This document shows, in pieces, positions 1 through 8,968 of a stretch of 64,000 bases of DNA; position 1 is the first letter of the stretch; each line of letters starts with the position of its first letter. A program made the translations under genes and the position numbers. The notes beneath the pieces were generated by a model that saw only the letters and a program-made list of their open reading frames with translations, was not told the origin of the DNA and made no database searches. The DNA comes from Ligustrum vulgare (taxonomy: Eukaryota > Streptophyta > Magnoliopsida > Lamiales > Oleaceae): the NCBI GenBank assembly GCA_963555705.1, contig CAUVWQ010000025.1:1-64000 (forward strand), written 5' to 3'.

Positions 1-1711
1 TCCAAATTACAAGGGAGACTCTGTCCAGAATTTTATCGTTTGGAAATAAGAGCATAATATGGTATGCAATCACTAAGAGAATTGAGTTTAGAATTGCAAG
101 TTAATAAGCAAGATTGAGTAAATGATAAGTTATATTTTGAAAGACGAGTGAAGACAAGTATAATGGCATTATTGGGAAGAATCTTAATTATTCTTGGGAA
201 TGGATTTATCACTTGTAAGGAATGATCACTTGTATTGGAGAGTATTATAAGGATATGAATTTTGAGGAAAATAGGGATAAGATTTTACAGTGATGACTTA
301 TTTTGGAATGGTGTTCAGAAGAGGGATCACTGTAGAATCCAAGATTTTTTTTTAGTCTGAGGAATTGATATATAATATTAGTGATCAGATTGACGTATAA
401 GGTACGTGATAGATATGACGACTAGACGGTTAAGGGATGTTATGGTTATCCAGGGAAGAATCGTGTGAATATTGAGTTCGATGATCTTATTTTGATGGTT
501 TATTGCATTATGGTGAAATATTATCTACGATTGAGAATTTTCATTTTTAGTCATAATATATGGGTTTATTTAAAGATTTAGTGATACAGTTTCGATTAAT
601 TATTATTGGTTGTACTTTTGAAGTGAGTAAATATTTTGGCTACAATAATGGAAAATCTGAGATGATCAGTTGTGTGATTTTAAATTATGGGATTGTATCT
701 TTGGGTTAAGCAAATATGATGAAGAATCCTATATGATTTACAGAAGTCTTATTTAATGGTGATAAGATTAATCAGAGTATTGTTCATAAAGTGTGATATG
801 AATTGAAGTTTGGGAGAATAGAAAATTTTAATTTTGAATTTCAGATTTGGGAAATTAGTGAAGTTTCTTAAGTTTGAGAATAACATATCTGATCCTTGTG
901 ATGCTGTTTTAAGTTAGTATCTTAGCTCTCAGCTAGAATGAGTATTTGATACCGAGTACTTGATGTATGATTTAAAGTATAGAAAAATGAAAAGTGGGAA
1001 CAAGAGTTAATGCGCTGTTATTTTTCTCGACAAAAGAAAATTTGATGATAAGATTGGAGATATGGAATATTTTACTGGATTTTGGTACTGATATTTTTGG
1101 TATAATAATCAAGGTATAGTGAGATGATACGGGAATACGTGAAAGAGAAATAAGGACCATATTGAATCAGAATTCATAAGTATGTATAAGTGAAAGAAAT
1201 ACTTTGCAGGAAATGTGGTGACATTTAAGTAAAGAATCTTAGTTATTTGGAAGATATTTGTTTACTGAATTTTGGGGTACAAATATTGGAAAGATAAGTT
1301 GATGATATTATGTTAATATGTTTGGGTATATTACGTAGAGAGAATATTCAGGTAATTCTTTGATTATTATTTTGGGAATATTCGATGATAAGAAGAAAGG
1401 AAAAATTATTATGATATGATATGTCAGTAAGATTTGTTGAAATTTTAGAGATATATACGAATATCTGAGGTCACGTGATACGATGATAAGTGACATGTTA
1501 CATGAATACTACAAGATATGATGAAATTTTTACATACGATTGGGAATTGTTTTGATTATTTTGGGAATATTCGATGATAAGAAGTTTAGAGATGACAAAT
1601 TATTATGGTTTGATATATCAGTAAAGATTTATGGAAACTTGAAGAGATTCTGATTAAGTATTCAGAAATCATAAGATCAAGTAAGTTTAATTTCGAGGAC
1701 GAAATTATTTT
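1..1711 (+). pseudogene. Degenerate 3' end of a Ty3/gypsy (chromovirus-like) pol region
   Basis: This is the decayed tail of a retrotransposon polyprotein with stops in every frame. Seen directly: 1641-1718 reads open on the plus strand and contains KYSEII, then KFNFEDEI (from 1683), directly before a polypurine tract and an LTR. Plant chromovirus polyproteins typically end with such an acidic NFEDEI tail next to the 3' LTR. Around 855-905 the DNA can be aligned, with small indels, to the conserved segment after integrase (VSMLRKYISDP-like); ISDP is readable at 885-896 in the same frame as the tail. The stretch 905-1010 also loosely resembles the region that follows. Positions 1-850 show nothing I can identify beyond AT-rich decayed sequence. 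The distance from the LRKY-like segment to the tail (about 270 codons) is longer than expected, partly because of a local 190-bp duplication. Lineage (Tekay/Del) is an inference from the tail and LTR length. The 5' part of the element lies outside the window. Confidence 0.7.
1354..1649 (+). repeat. Local imperfect tandem duplication, period about 190 bp
   Basis: About 105 bp at 1354-1459 recurs at 1544-1649. Both copies share the string TTTTGGGAATATTCGATGAT, followed by aligned blocks up to a GAAAxTTxxAGAGAT segment. The right copy runs into the pol tail, so the left copy is probably a tandem duplicate of the pol 3' end. It helps explain why the remnant is longer than a normal pol C terminus. 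Confidence 0.7.
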
Positions 1712-1724
1712 AAGGGGGTAAGAT
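1712..1724 (+). other. Polypurine tract next to the 3' LTR
   Basis: The purine-rich run AAGGGGGTAAGAT directly precedes the LTR start TATAGCGACCC. A G-rich polypurine tract next to the 3' LTR is the primer for plus-strand synthesis in LTR retrotransposons. Its position just after the KFNFEDEI tail fixes the orientation of the element (plus) and identifies the following LTR as the 3' one. Confidence 0.75.
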
Positions 1725-2786
1725 TATAGCGACCCAGAATTTTTACGCAATTTTATAATTATTTTAATATTTAGAAAATTGTGTCGCTACTATTTCATTC
1801 ATTGTTTTGAAATTAACGCCGCGACGGATTCGTCTAGCCAAGTCAAGAAATATCGAATTTGTTCGATTTTAAATTAAAATCCGAATTTCTAAAATTATGT
1901 TATTTTAATTATTTATTCAAAGTATTATTTTCAAAATCATTTTGAATTCCAAAATTTATTAAAATATCTCAATTTTCCTTATTCAAATTATTTCAAGTCC
2001 AAATACGTAATTCAATTTTATCTCAAAATTTATTTATTCTCAAATTATTTTCAGTCCAAAATATATTTGTTTTAATACAATTTTTAATCAAAATTAGTCC
2101 AAAATTTATCAAAATTTATCTACATAAATTTCTCCCACATGTTTTCTTCTTTCCACCTCATTTCAACACCCCCACGTTTTATTCATCCTTTTTCTTTTCT
2201 TTACACCAAACCCACCACTTCATGATTTCCATTAAAACCAATGATTCCCCTCCCCAAATTATTATGTCTCCCAATTGATCATTTTCTATGATTTTTATTC
2301 CATCATTATTTCCATAACAAACAATCATGATTTCCACTTAATCCTCTCCACTCAATTGTGCTTCCACTAATCTATTTGTTTTTTCCCCCACAATTCCCTC
2401 TATATAAATTGGAATCATCATCATCATCCCACAATCACAAATCACCAATCAAACCTCTACCACCTCCTTCATCATTTTCATCACACAAATGATAGCCTGC
2501 AACCAATAATTCCAACACACATCCAGTAGCAACCACAAACCAACCATCTCAGCCATTAGCATTAATTTTGATATCCTGCAATCACATTTCCAATTCCATT
2601 TCCAGCCTGTGACCTTTACAGCTCCATCTTCCCTCCCATAACCACCAATATACACTGCCAAACCAAACCAAGTTCTCTACAATTGAGTAAAACCACAGCA
2701 CTGCAAACCACCTTCATCCCCATTAATCATCACCACCATTATCACTCCTGCACGTTTTCTTACACTGCAGAACCTCCACCTTCATC
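1725..2786 (+). mobile_element. 3' LTR of Ty3/gypsy element, first part (split by nested insertion)
   Basis: The LTR begins TATAGCGACCC right after the polypurine tract. Its first about 400 bp (1725-2130) is the reverse complement of 5840-6241, and similarity continues in weaker form to about 2690. From about 2130 onward the strand is strongly A/C-rich (many CACC, ATCATC and CCAC strings), while the inverted copy at 4830-5640 is correspondingly G/T-rich. The LTR is interrupted at 2786 by an inverted LTR of the same family and resumes at 6242. Joined length is about 3.79 kb, long but within the range known for plant Ty3/gypsy LTRs. The 5' terminus is TA rather than the usual TG. Small frames on either strand here are not genes. 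Confidence 0.8.
2401..2409 (+). promoter_or_regulatory. Candidate TATA box of the LTR promoter (sense)
   Basis: TATATAAAT follows a pyrimidine-rich stretch and is followed about 30 bp downstream by C/A-rich DNA with CCACAATCAC, a plausible plant transcription start context. It lies about 680 bp into the LTR, which would make 1725-2430 the U3 part. I do not see an equally good match at the aligned place in the inverted copy. Support is motif and position only. Confidence 0.4.
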
Positions 2787-3465
2787 TGTAGCGCCCCGAG
2801 TTCCGTATACCCGATTCACTACGTCATTTTCTGTCTAAATTTTTCGAATAATATTTTTGCGGAAGAAATAATTGAAATTCATTTTTTGGCAACATTAAAT
2901 AAACTGTAATGGCCGCTAAAATTGAAAACATTTATGAAACCATTTGAAATAGTAAATCGAACCATTAATATTGTAAAGAAATTGCCAATATCATAATTTC
3001 TCAAATAAATGAACTTCTCTAAATTATTCGATTATTTGGAAAATACGGAAATCATTAACGTCAAACTTTCAACCGTTCAACGATTATTGCCACCATCATT
3101 CATCGCTCGCCACCGTCTCCGAAATCTGCAAAACTGTTAAAAAGTAGGGTGAGTATTTCATGGGGGAAATACTCAGTAGACTCATCGCATATTAATTTAA
3201 TTTATAAGATGATTAAACACATAAATCCCGGCTCTTTATAAAACGGGCATTGATAGAGCTTCTTTATAAAACTGCTCTTGATAAAACTCATATTGTGCAT
3301 TACAGCACGGGACATATTTTGCAAATCATAGGCTCTTTGAAAACAGCTCTTTGAAAACCATATACTTATAAAAATATTTTAATTATGCCAAGCATAATTT
3401 CTTTTGAAAGCATAACATAAGATATGATTGAAATCCTCATAAACATAAATAGACACAAGAACTTT

Positions 3466-3851
3466 ACCGAACTTAGGTGGCAAGAATTCTTATGTAGTAA
3501 AATCATAATAACAGTAAGTTTTCATCATAACATAGGATAATATCGAAATCCTCATAAACATAAGAATTTTACCGAACTTAGGTGGCAAGAATTCTTATGT
3601 AGTAAGTCATAATAACAGTAAGATCATAATAACAGTAAGTATACCAAAACATAATTCATGAAATTCATAGGGATCATTTCCATCATAACATAAGATAGGA
3701 TCGAAATCCTCATAAACATACGCGACAGGAATTTTACCGAACTTAGGTGGTAAATCCTCATAAACATATGGAAAGGCAGGAATTTTACCGAACTTAGGTG
3801 GTAAATCCTCATAAACTTATGGAGACACAGAATTCTACCGAACTTAGGTGG
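3466..3851 (-). repeat. Dispersed tandem copies of an about 50-bp motif inside the nested LTR
   Basis: The core ACCGAACTTAGGTGG occurs at 3466, 3571, 3736, 3787 and 3837, each near a CCTCATAAACATA string. Spacing is irregular (50-165 bp). The plus-strand LTR has the reverse-complement core (AAGTTCGGT) four times, near 7892, 7941, 7992 and 8151, and the solo LTR at 41298-43415 has it once. The copy number therefore varies among LTRs of this family. Confidence 0.75.
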
Positions 3852-4179
3852 TAAGAATTCTTATGCGTAGCAATGATCCAAAACATATAAAACATTATCG
3901 TAAAAACATAGGGTATACTTACTTTTCATAAAAACATAAGGTATATTTACCTTTCATAAAACATACTTAATTTTCTTGAAAATTGACTTTCACAAGTCAC
4001 ATGACATTTATATGAAATCATAATTTAAATCAATTAATAAGTGCGAGTCTACCTCAAATCCGACGAGTGCAAAGTTGAGCGGGAATGACTTCAATTTCTT
4101 TAAATTCTCCGTACGCTTCGTCTTAGCCAATAAGTCACTTTAGTATATCGAATATATAGTTCAAAATGATAAATTATAA

Positions 4180-4495
4180 TTTGAGGACTAAAATTGATGT
4201 TTTGAAAGTTGAGTGACTAAAATGAATACTTTTGAAAGTTCAGGGACTAAAATAGATATTTTGAAAGTTGAGGGATTAAAATGGATATTTTGAAAGTTGA
4301 GTCGGAAACTCAAAACAATAGGGTTGAAATAATATATTTTAAAACTAAATGGTTGAATTGAAACATTTCAAACTTAAGGACTGATTTGAAATAACTTTAA
4401 AAGAATTGAAAGGGCTGAATTAAGACATTTTAAAATATAGGGACTGAATTGAAAGGCTTTAAAACTTCAGGGACTAAACTGCAGATTCTGAAAAT
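4180..4495 (-). repeat. Degenerate about 30-35-bp tandem repeats in the nested LTR
   Basis: Units built on a core such as TTTGAAAGTTGAGGGACTAA recur about nine times with substitutions and small indels. The reverse-complement counterpart lies at 7040-7440 in the other LTR copy, so the array predates the split of the two LTRs. It contains no gene-like frame. Confidence 0.7.
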
Positions 4496-4510
4496 TAATA
4501 TATATCTCAG

Positions 4511-4816
4511 CTTTTTATAATATATCAAATATCAGATCATTCTTCTCTCTCTCACGACTCACGCTGTCTCTCTCTCTCACTAAACGAAAACGAGAGCTGC
4601 GCAGGGTGGAATCCGGCGAAGTACTGCCGGTGATTTGTCGGTGAAATACCGCGGTCGAGCGGCGGTAGTGAGTGGCGAAAGCAAGGGTTCTGATTTTAGG
4701 GCTTGGGTGCGAGAAACTGTGACGAACCGTGGCTTAGATCGCGATTTGGGAGTTGGGTCTTAACTGCAAAATCCGGTGGTCGTGCCGGTAACTCAGTCGG
4801 CGATCGAAGGTAAGTC
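4511..4816 (+). promoter_or_regulatory. Antisense promoter / first-exon-like module in the nested LTR
   Basis: On the strand opposite to the LTR there is an AT-rich TATA-like segment (TTTTTATAATATA, 4512 onward). It is followed by CT-rich DNA (CTTCTCTCTCTCACG, 4542 onward), then about 230 bp of GC-richer, CGG-rich sequence, then a consensus-like splice donor GAAG|GTAAGTCT (GT at 4810-4811). This order looks like a plant core promoter, 5' UTR and first exon. The diverged counterpart in the other LTR (6721-6990, minus strand) keeps the same order. There is no long open frame. It could be a captured host-gene 5' end or an antisense LTR promoter; function is inferred only. Confidence 0.35.
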
Positions 4817-6720
4817 TTGGGCTTGGTTTATTTCTTGTTTTGGGTTTCGATTGTTTGTCAAAACTGAAGTGGCAGTGGGTGGTTTTGGTTTTGATTTGAG
4901 GTTGGTTTTGATTTGTTTGGGGTTAATGGTGGATTCTTAGAGTTTTCAGGCGACGGTTGTGGCTCTGGATGCAGGGAACGAAGGTGGTGTTTGATCCTGA
5001 TGATGGTGATTGTGATTTGGTTGAACCGGTGAGGTGGTGGATTGAATTTGAAATGGCAGAGACAGTGATGGTTGAGGTGATGATGTTGATGATACATAGG
5101 TTTCGTGATTATGGTTTGGGGCTGCAACTGATAATTGTGGTAGCTGGATTGAGGATTGTTGGTTGACAGTGATGGCTGCAGAGTTGTGATTTGTGGTATT
5201 GCAGTGAACTTGGTTTGCTGTATGTATTAGATTTGGTATTGAATTGGAAATGGCAGCTGAAATGGATTGGGTTGGTGAAACGTTGTGAGTAATCAGGGTG
5301 ATGATAATAGGATTCAGCTGGTTATAGAGTTGAGGCTGTAGATTGGTTTCAGATTGATGTTTTGATTGGCATTGAGTTGGGAAAACGGATTGAAGGTTGG
5401 TAGTTATGGTGGCGGTTGGGGTTTGATGATGACTGCGTGATGGTGGTTCTTGATTTGTAGTGGCAAGGTTGATTGCAAATTGTGTATACTGCTGGTGTGT
5501 GTGGAGGTAGAATAAAAACTGGCCAAGCTTACAGTGTTTCTTGGTTTCAGACGGTTATGGTTTTCTGACTGAGGTGGAAATTTATAATTGGCATTAGGCA
5601 GAGGATTTGTAGTGGAGAATTTGGTGTGATAAAAAAATAGAACATGGATACATCATCATTATGTTGAAACATAATGATGGTTGATTTGGTGGAAAATGTG
5701 ATGCATACGGGTGGTGGTGGGAATTCTTTGATAAAATTGGTGTAAAGATATGATGGGGATGCTTTGGTGATAAAGAAGAAAACATGTGGGGTGCAATTAG
5801 ATGGAAAAAGAAAATCAACATGTGTAGAGAAATTTATGTAATATAAATTTTGATTATGAATATTGGACTAACTTTGATCAAGAAGCGTATTTGAAACAGA
5901 TATGTTTTTGGACTGAAAATACATTTGAGAATAAATAAATTTTGAGATAAAATTGAAATACGTATTTGGACTTGAAATAATTTCAATAAGGATCATTGGG
6001 ATATTTTAATAAATTTGGAATTAAAAATGATTTTGAAAATAATACTTTGAATAAATAATTAAAATAACATAATTTTAGAAATTCGGATTTTAATTTAAAA
6101 TCGAACAAATTCGATATTTCTTGACTTGGCTAGACGAATCCGTCGCGGCATTAATTTCAAAATAATAAATGAAATAGTAGCGACACAATTTTCTAAATAT
6201 TAAAATAATTATTTATTGCATAAAAATTCTGGGTCGCTATAATCTTCCCCAATCACCATTGATCAATCACCAATGTTCCATCACTGCCAGCTGACTCAAT
6301 CATGAACCAATTTAAATCATAAACTACAAACTCACCACCAGCATCACATTCTGATCATTATCATCACCACCAACCATTTCGTTTCTCCCTGTTTTGATCT
6401 CCAAATCAGACAATCAGCAGCATCATAATCAGAATCAAACACAAACGAGCTCTATCACCATCACCTAAATCAGAAACCAACTTTCACTGCAACTGCATCA
6501 ACCCACGAACCAACACCAATCTGCACCATCATCACCGAATCAAACAGCAACCATGACCCTCTCCATCATCAAGTCCACCATTGTCAAGCCAACAATAACC
6601 TCAGCCATTATTATCAATCCACACACGCAATCACAAATAAACCACCCACTGGCCACTTCGATTATGACAACCAATCGAACCCAAAATCAACCCAAAACCA
6701 AAGAACTAAGTTAAAACTCA

Positions 6721-6990
6721 TAACCTACCTCGACCGCCGACTGTTTTGACCGGATTTACCACCGGCAATCGCTACCTTAAACCGCGACTTTGAGCCTCGA
6801 TAAATCTCTGATTCAAACCTATCTCGCATCAAAACTTCCTCAAATCAGAAATCCCACACTTTGCCGTCCTTCGCCTCACCTAGCGCCGGCAAATCGCCGA
6901 TTGAACGCCGGATTTCCTCAGCTTTCGTCTCTCTCACTTTTCTCTCTTCTCAGTCTCTGAAATTGGGGATCGAAGAGAGAGATACTGAGT
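6721..6990 (-). promoter_or_regulatory. Counterpart of the antisense promoter-like module
   Basis: Read on the minus strand from about 7020: TATATATTC-type AT-rich DNA, then a CT-rich segment (CTCTCTCTTCG), then GC-richer DNA with ATCCGGCG and CGGCGGTCGAG, then a donor-like GAG|GTAGGTTA at the 6721-6731 end. The element order equals that at 4511-4816, although base identity is much lower than in the flanking LTR blocks. Role inferred. Confidence 0.35.
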
Positions 6991-7039
6991 TGAGAAAGAA
7001 TATATCTGAATATATATTTTAAATTTCAGAATCTGCAGT

Positions 7040-7440
7040 TTAGTCCCTGAAGTTTTAAAGCCTTTCAATTCAGTCCCTATGTTTTAAAATGTCTTAATTC
7101 AGCCCTTTCAATTCTTTTAAAGGTTTTATTTCAGTCCTTTCAGCTTTTAAACTTATCAATTTCAGCCCTTAAGTTTTAAATGATTTTATTCAGCCTTCAT
7201 TTTCAAAATCTACTATTTCAACCCTATAGTAATATTTATTTGAGCTTCGACCCAACTTTTAAAGTTATCCATTTCAGTCCCAAAGTTTTAAATGATTTTA
7301 ATCAGCCCTTTCATTTTAAAAATCTGATCAATTCAGTCCCTGCTGATTTACTTTATTTGATTTTAAGCTCAAGTTTCAAAAGTATTCATTTTAGTCCCTC
7401 AACTTTCAAAACATCAATTTTAGTCCTCAAATTATAATTT
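7040..7440 (+). repeat. Degenerate about 33-bp tandem repeats in the 3' LTR
   Basis: The recurrent core TTTCAGTCCCTxAAGTTTTAA appears about ten to eleven times with drift. It is the reverse-complement counterpart of 4180-4495 and appears to have a few more units here. The 85-residue plus-strand frame across it is produced by the repeats and is not a gene. Confidence 0.7.
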
Positions 7441-8256
7441 ATCATTTTGAACTATATATTCGATAGACTAAAGTGACTTATTGGCTAAGACGAAGCGTAC
7501 GGAGAATTTAAAGAAATTGAAGTCATTCCCGCTCAACTTTACACTCGTCGGATTTGAGGTAGACTCGCACTTATTAATTGATTTAAATTATGATTTCATA
7601 TGAATGTCATGTGACTTGTGAAAGTCAATTTTTAAGAAAAGCAAGTATGTTTTTATGAAAGGTAAATATACCTTATGTTGTTATGAAAAGTAAGTATGTT
7701 TTTATGAAAAGAAAATATACTTTATGTTTTTACGAAAAGTAAGTATACCCTATGCTTCACGAAAATGTTTTTTTTTGGATCATTGCTATGAAATCAATCT
7801 ACCAAGATTGTTTTGGGTCCCATATGATAAGTTATGATATGTTAAGGGGACCGGAGTTTTAGTAGCGCTACACATAAGAATTCTTGCCACGAAGTTCGGT
7901 AACATTCTTGTGTCTCCTATGTTTATGAGGATTTGCCACGAAGTTCGGTAAAATTCCTGTGTTTCCATATGTTTATGAGGATTTACCACCTAAGTTCGGT
8001 AAAATTCCTGTCGCATATGTTTATGAGGATTTCGATCCTATCTTATGTTATGATGCAATTGATCCCTATGAATTTCAAAAATTATGCTTGGTATACTTAC
8101 TGTGATTTTACTGTTATTATGATTTTACTGCATAAGAATTCTTGCCACCTAAGTTCGGTAAAGTTCTTGTATGTTTATGAGGATTTAAATTCTATCTTAT
8201 GTTATGCTTTCAAAAGAAATTATGCTTGGCATAATTAAAATGTTTTTATAAGTATA

Positions 8257-8424
8257 TGGTTTTCAAAGAGTTGTTTTCAAAGAGATGTTTTCAAAGAGTT
8301 GTTTTCAAAGAGCTGTTTTCAAAGAGATGTTTTCCAAGAGCTGTTTTCAAAGAGCTATTTTCAAAGAGCTGTTTTCAAAGAGCTGTTTTCAAAGAACTAT
8401 TTTCAAAGAGGTGTTTTCAAAGAG
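8257..8424 (+). repeat. 14-bp tandem array, 12 copies (GTTTTCAAAGAGCT)
   Basis: AAAGAG or a one-base variant recurs exactly every 14 bp, with unit ends at 8270, 8284, 8298 and so on to 8424. The matching place in the inverted LTR (about 3330-3358) has only two units, so the array expanded in this copy or shrank in the other. Because 14 is not divisible by three, all three frames read through it. The 99- and 78-residue frames spanning it are products of the repeat and are not annotated as genes. Confidence 0.92.
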
Positions 8425-8968
8425 CCTATTATTTTCACAATATGTCTCGTGCTGTAATGCACAATATGAGTTTTATCAAGAGCCGTTTTATAAAGAAGCT
8501 CTATCAATGCCCGTTTTATAAAGAGCCGGGATTTATGTGTTTAATCATCTTATAAATTAAATTAATTTGCGATGAGTCTACTGAGTATTTCCCCCATGAA
8601 ATACTCACCCTACTTTTTAACAGTTTTGCAGATTTCGGAGACGGTGGCGAGCGATGAATGATGGTGGCAATAATCGTTAAACGGTTGAAAGTTTGACGTT
8701 AATGATTTCCGTATTTTCCAAACAATCGAATAATTTAGAGAAGTTCATTTATTTGAGAAATTATGACATTGTCAATTTCTTTACAAAATTAATGGTTCGA
8801 TTTACTATTTCAAATGGTTTCATAAATGTTTCAATTTTATCGGCCATTACAGTATATTTAATGTTGCCAAAAATGAATTTCAATTATTTCTTCCGCAAAA
8901 ATATTATTCGAAAAATTTAGACAGAAAATGACGTAGTGAATCGGGTATACGGAACTCGGGGCGCTACA

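Larger units (their letters stand above)
2787..6241 (-). mobile_element. Nested LTR of the same family, inverted, inserted in the 3' LTR
   Basis: Read on the minus strand this 3455-bp unit starts TATAGCGACCC (6241 downward) and ends GGGGCGCTACA (2787). The same two ends bound the split plus-strand LTR (1725 and 8968). Aligned blocks run the whole length: 5840-6241 with 1725-2130, 4380-4495 with 7025-7140, 4030-4140 with 7480-7565, and 2787-3180 with 8580-8968. No internal retrotransposon region is present, so it looks like a solo LTR. Flanks share only ATC (2784-2786 and 6242-6244), so a clean 5-bp target duplication is not visible. The junction may have been altered, or the boundaries are off by a few bases. 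The G/T-rich stretch 4830-5640 contains small open frames that mirror the A/C-rich strand and are not genes. Confidence 0.83.
6242..8968 (+). mobile_element. 3' LTR of Ty3/gypsy element, second part
   Basis: Continuation of the LTR that starts at 1725. It resumes in A/C-rich DNA (6250-6700) like that at 2130-2786, then follows the order of the inverted LTR: antisense module (6721-6990), degenerate 33-bp repeats, the block with CTAAGACGAAGCGTACGG, GTATGTTTTTATGAAA strings, AAGTTCGGT repeats, a 14-bp tandem array, and the terminal GGGGCGCTACA at 8968. Satellite begins at 8969, so the element integrated into, or at the edge of, the satellite array. The upstream partner of the target duplication (expected ATTAT) is outside the window. 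The blocks at 7660-8120 are clearly homologous to 42310-43150 in the solo LTR. Confidence 0.8.

Noticed and set aside
4858..5166. Overlapping frames on both strands (89 and 69 residues) in the nested LTR
   Set aside because: They lie in strongly G/T-rich (A/C-rich on the other strand) LTR sequence. Composition alone lowers stop frequency, and there is no counterpart frame in the homologous LTR.
5594..5821. 75-residue minus-strand frame as a small secreted or membrane protein
   Set aside because: It is within the LTR, has low-complexity content driven by CA-rich DNA, and no equivalent frame exists in the aligned region 2130-2300.
7180..7437. 85-residue plus-strand frame in the 3' LTR
   Set aside because: It spans the degenerate 33-bp TTTCAGTCCCT repeats, and a 33-bp period keeps frame by chance. 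The homologous region 4180-4495 is not open in the same way.
8256..8555. Two plus-strand frames rich in FSK/FKELF repeats as a low-complexity protein
   Set aside because: They are translations of the 14-bp tandem array inside an LTR; 14 is not divisible by three, so all frames read through with similar repeats.
2787..8968. A single DNA transposon or foldback element with long terminal inverted repeats (TGTAGCGCC at 2787 and GGCGCTACA at 8968)
   Set aside because: The inverted ends are the 3' ends of two oppositely oriented LTRs. The second pair of ends (1725 and 6241), the polypurine tract and the pol tail fit a nested LTR insertion better.
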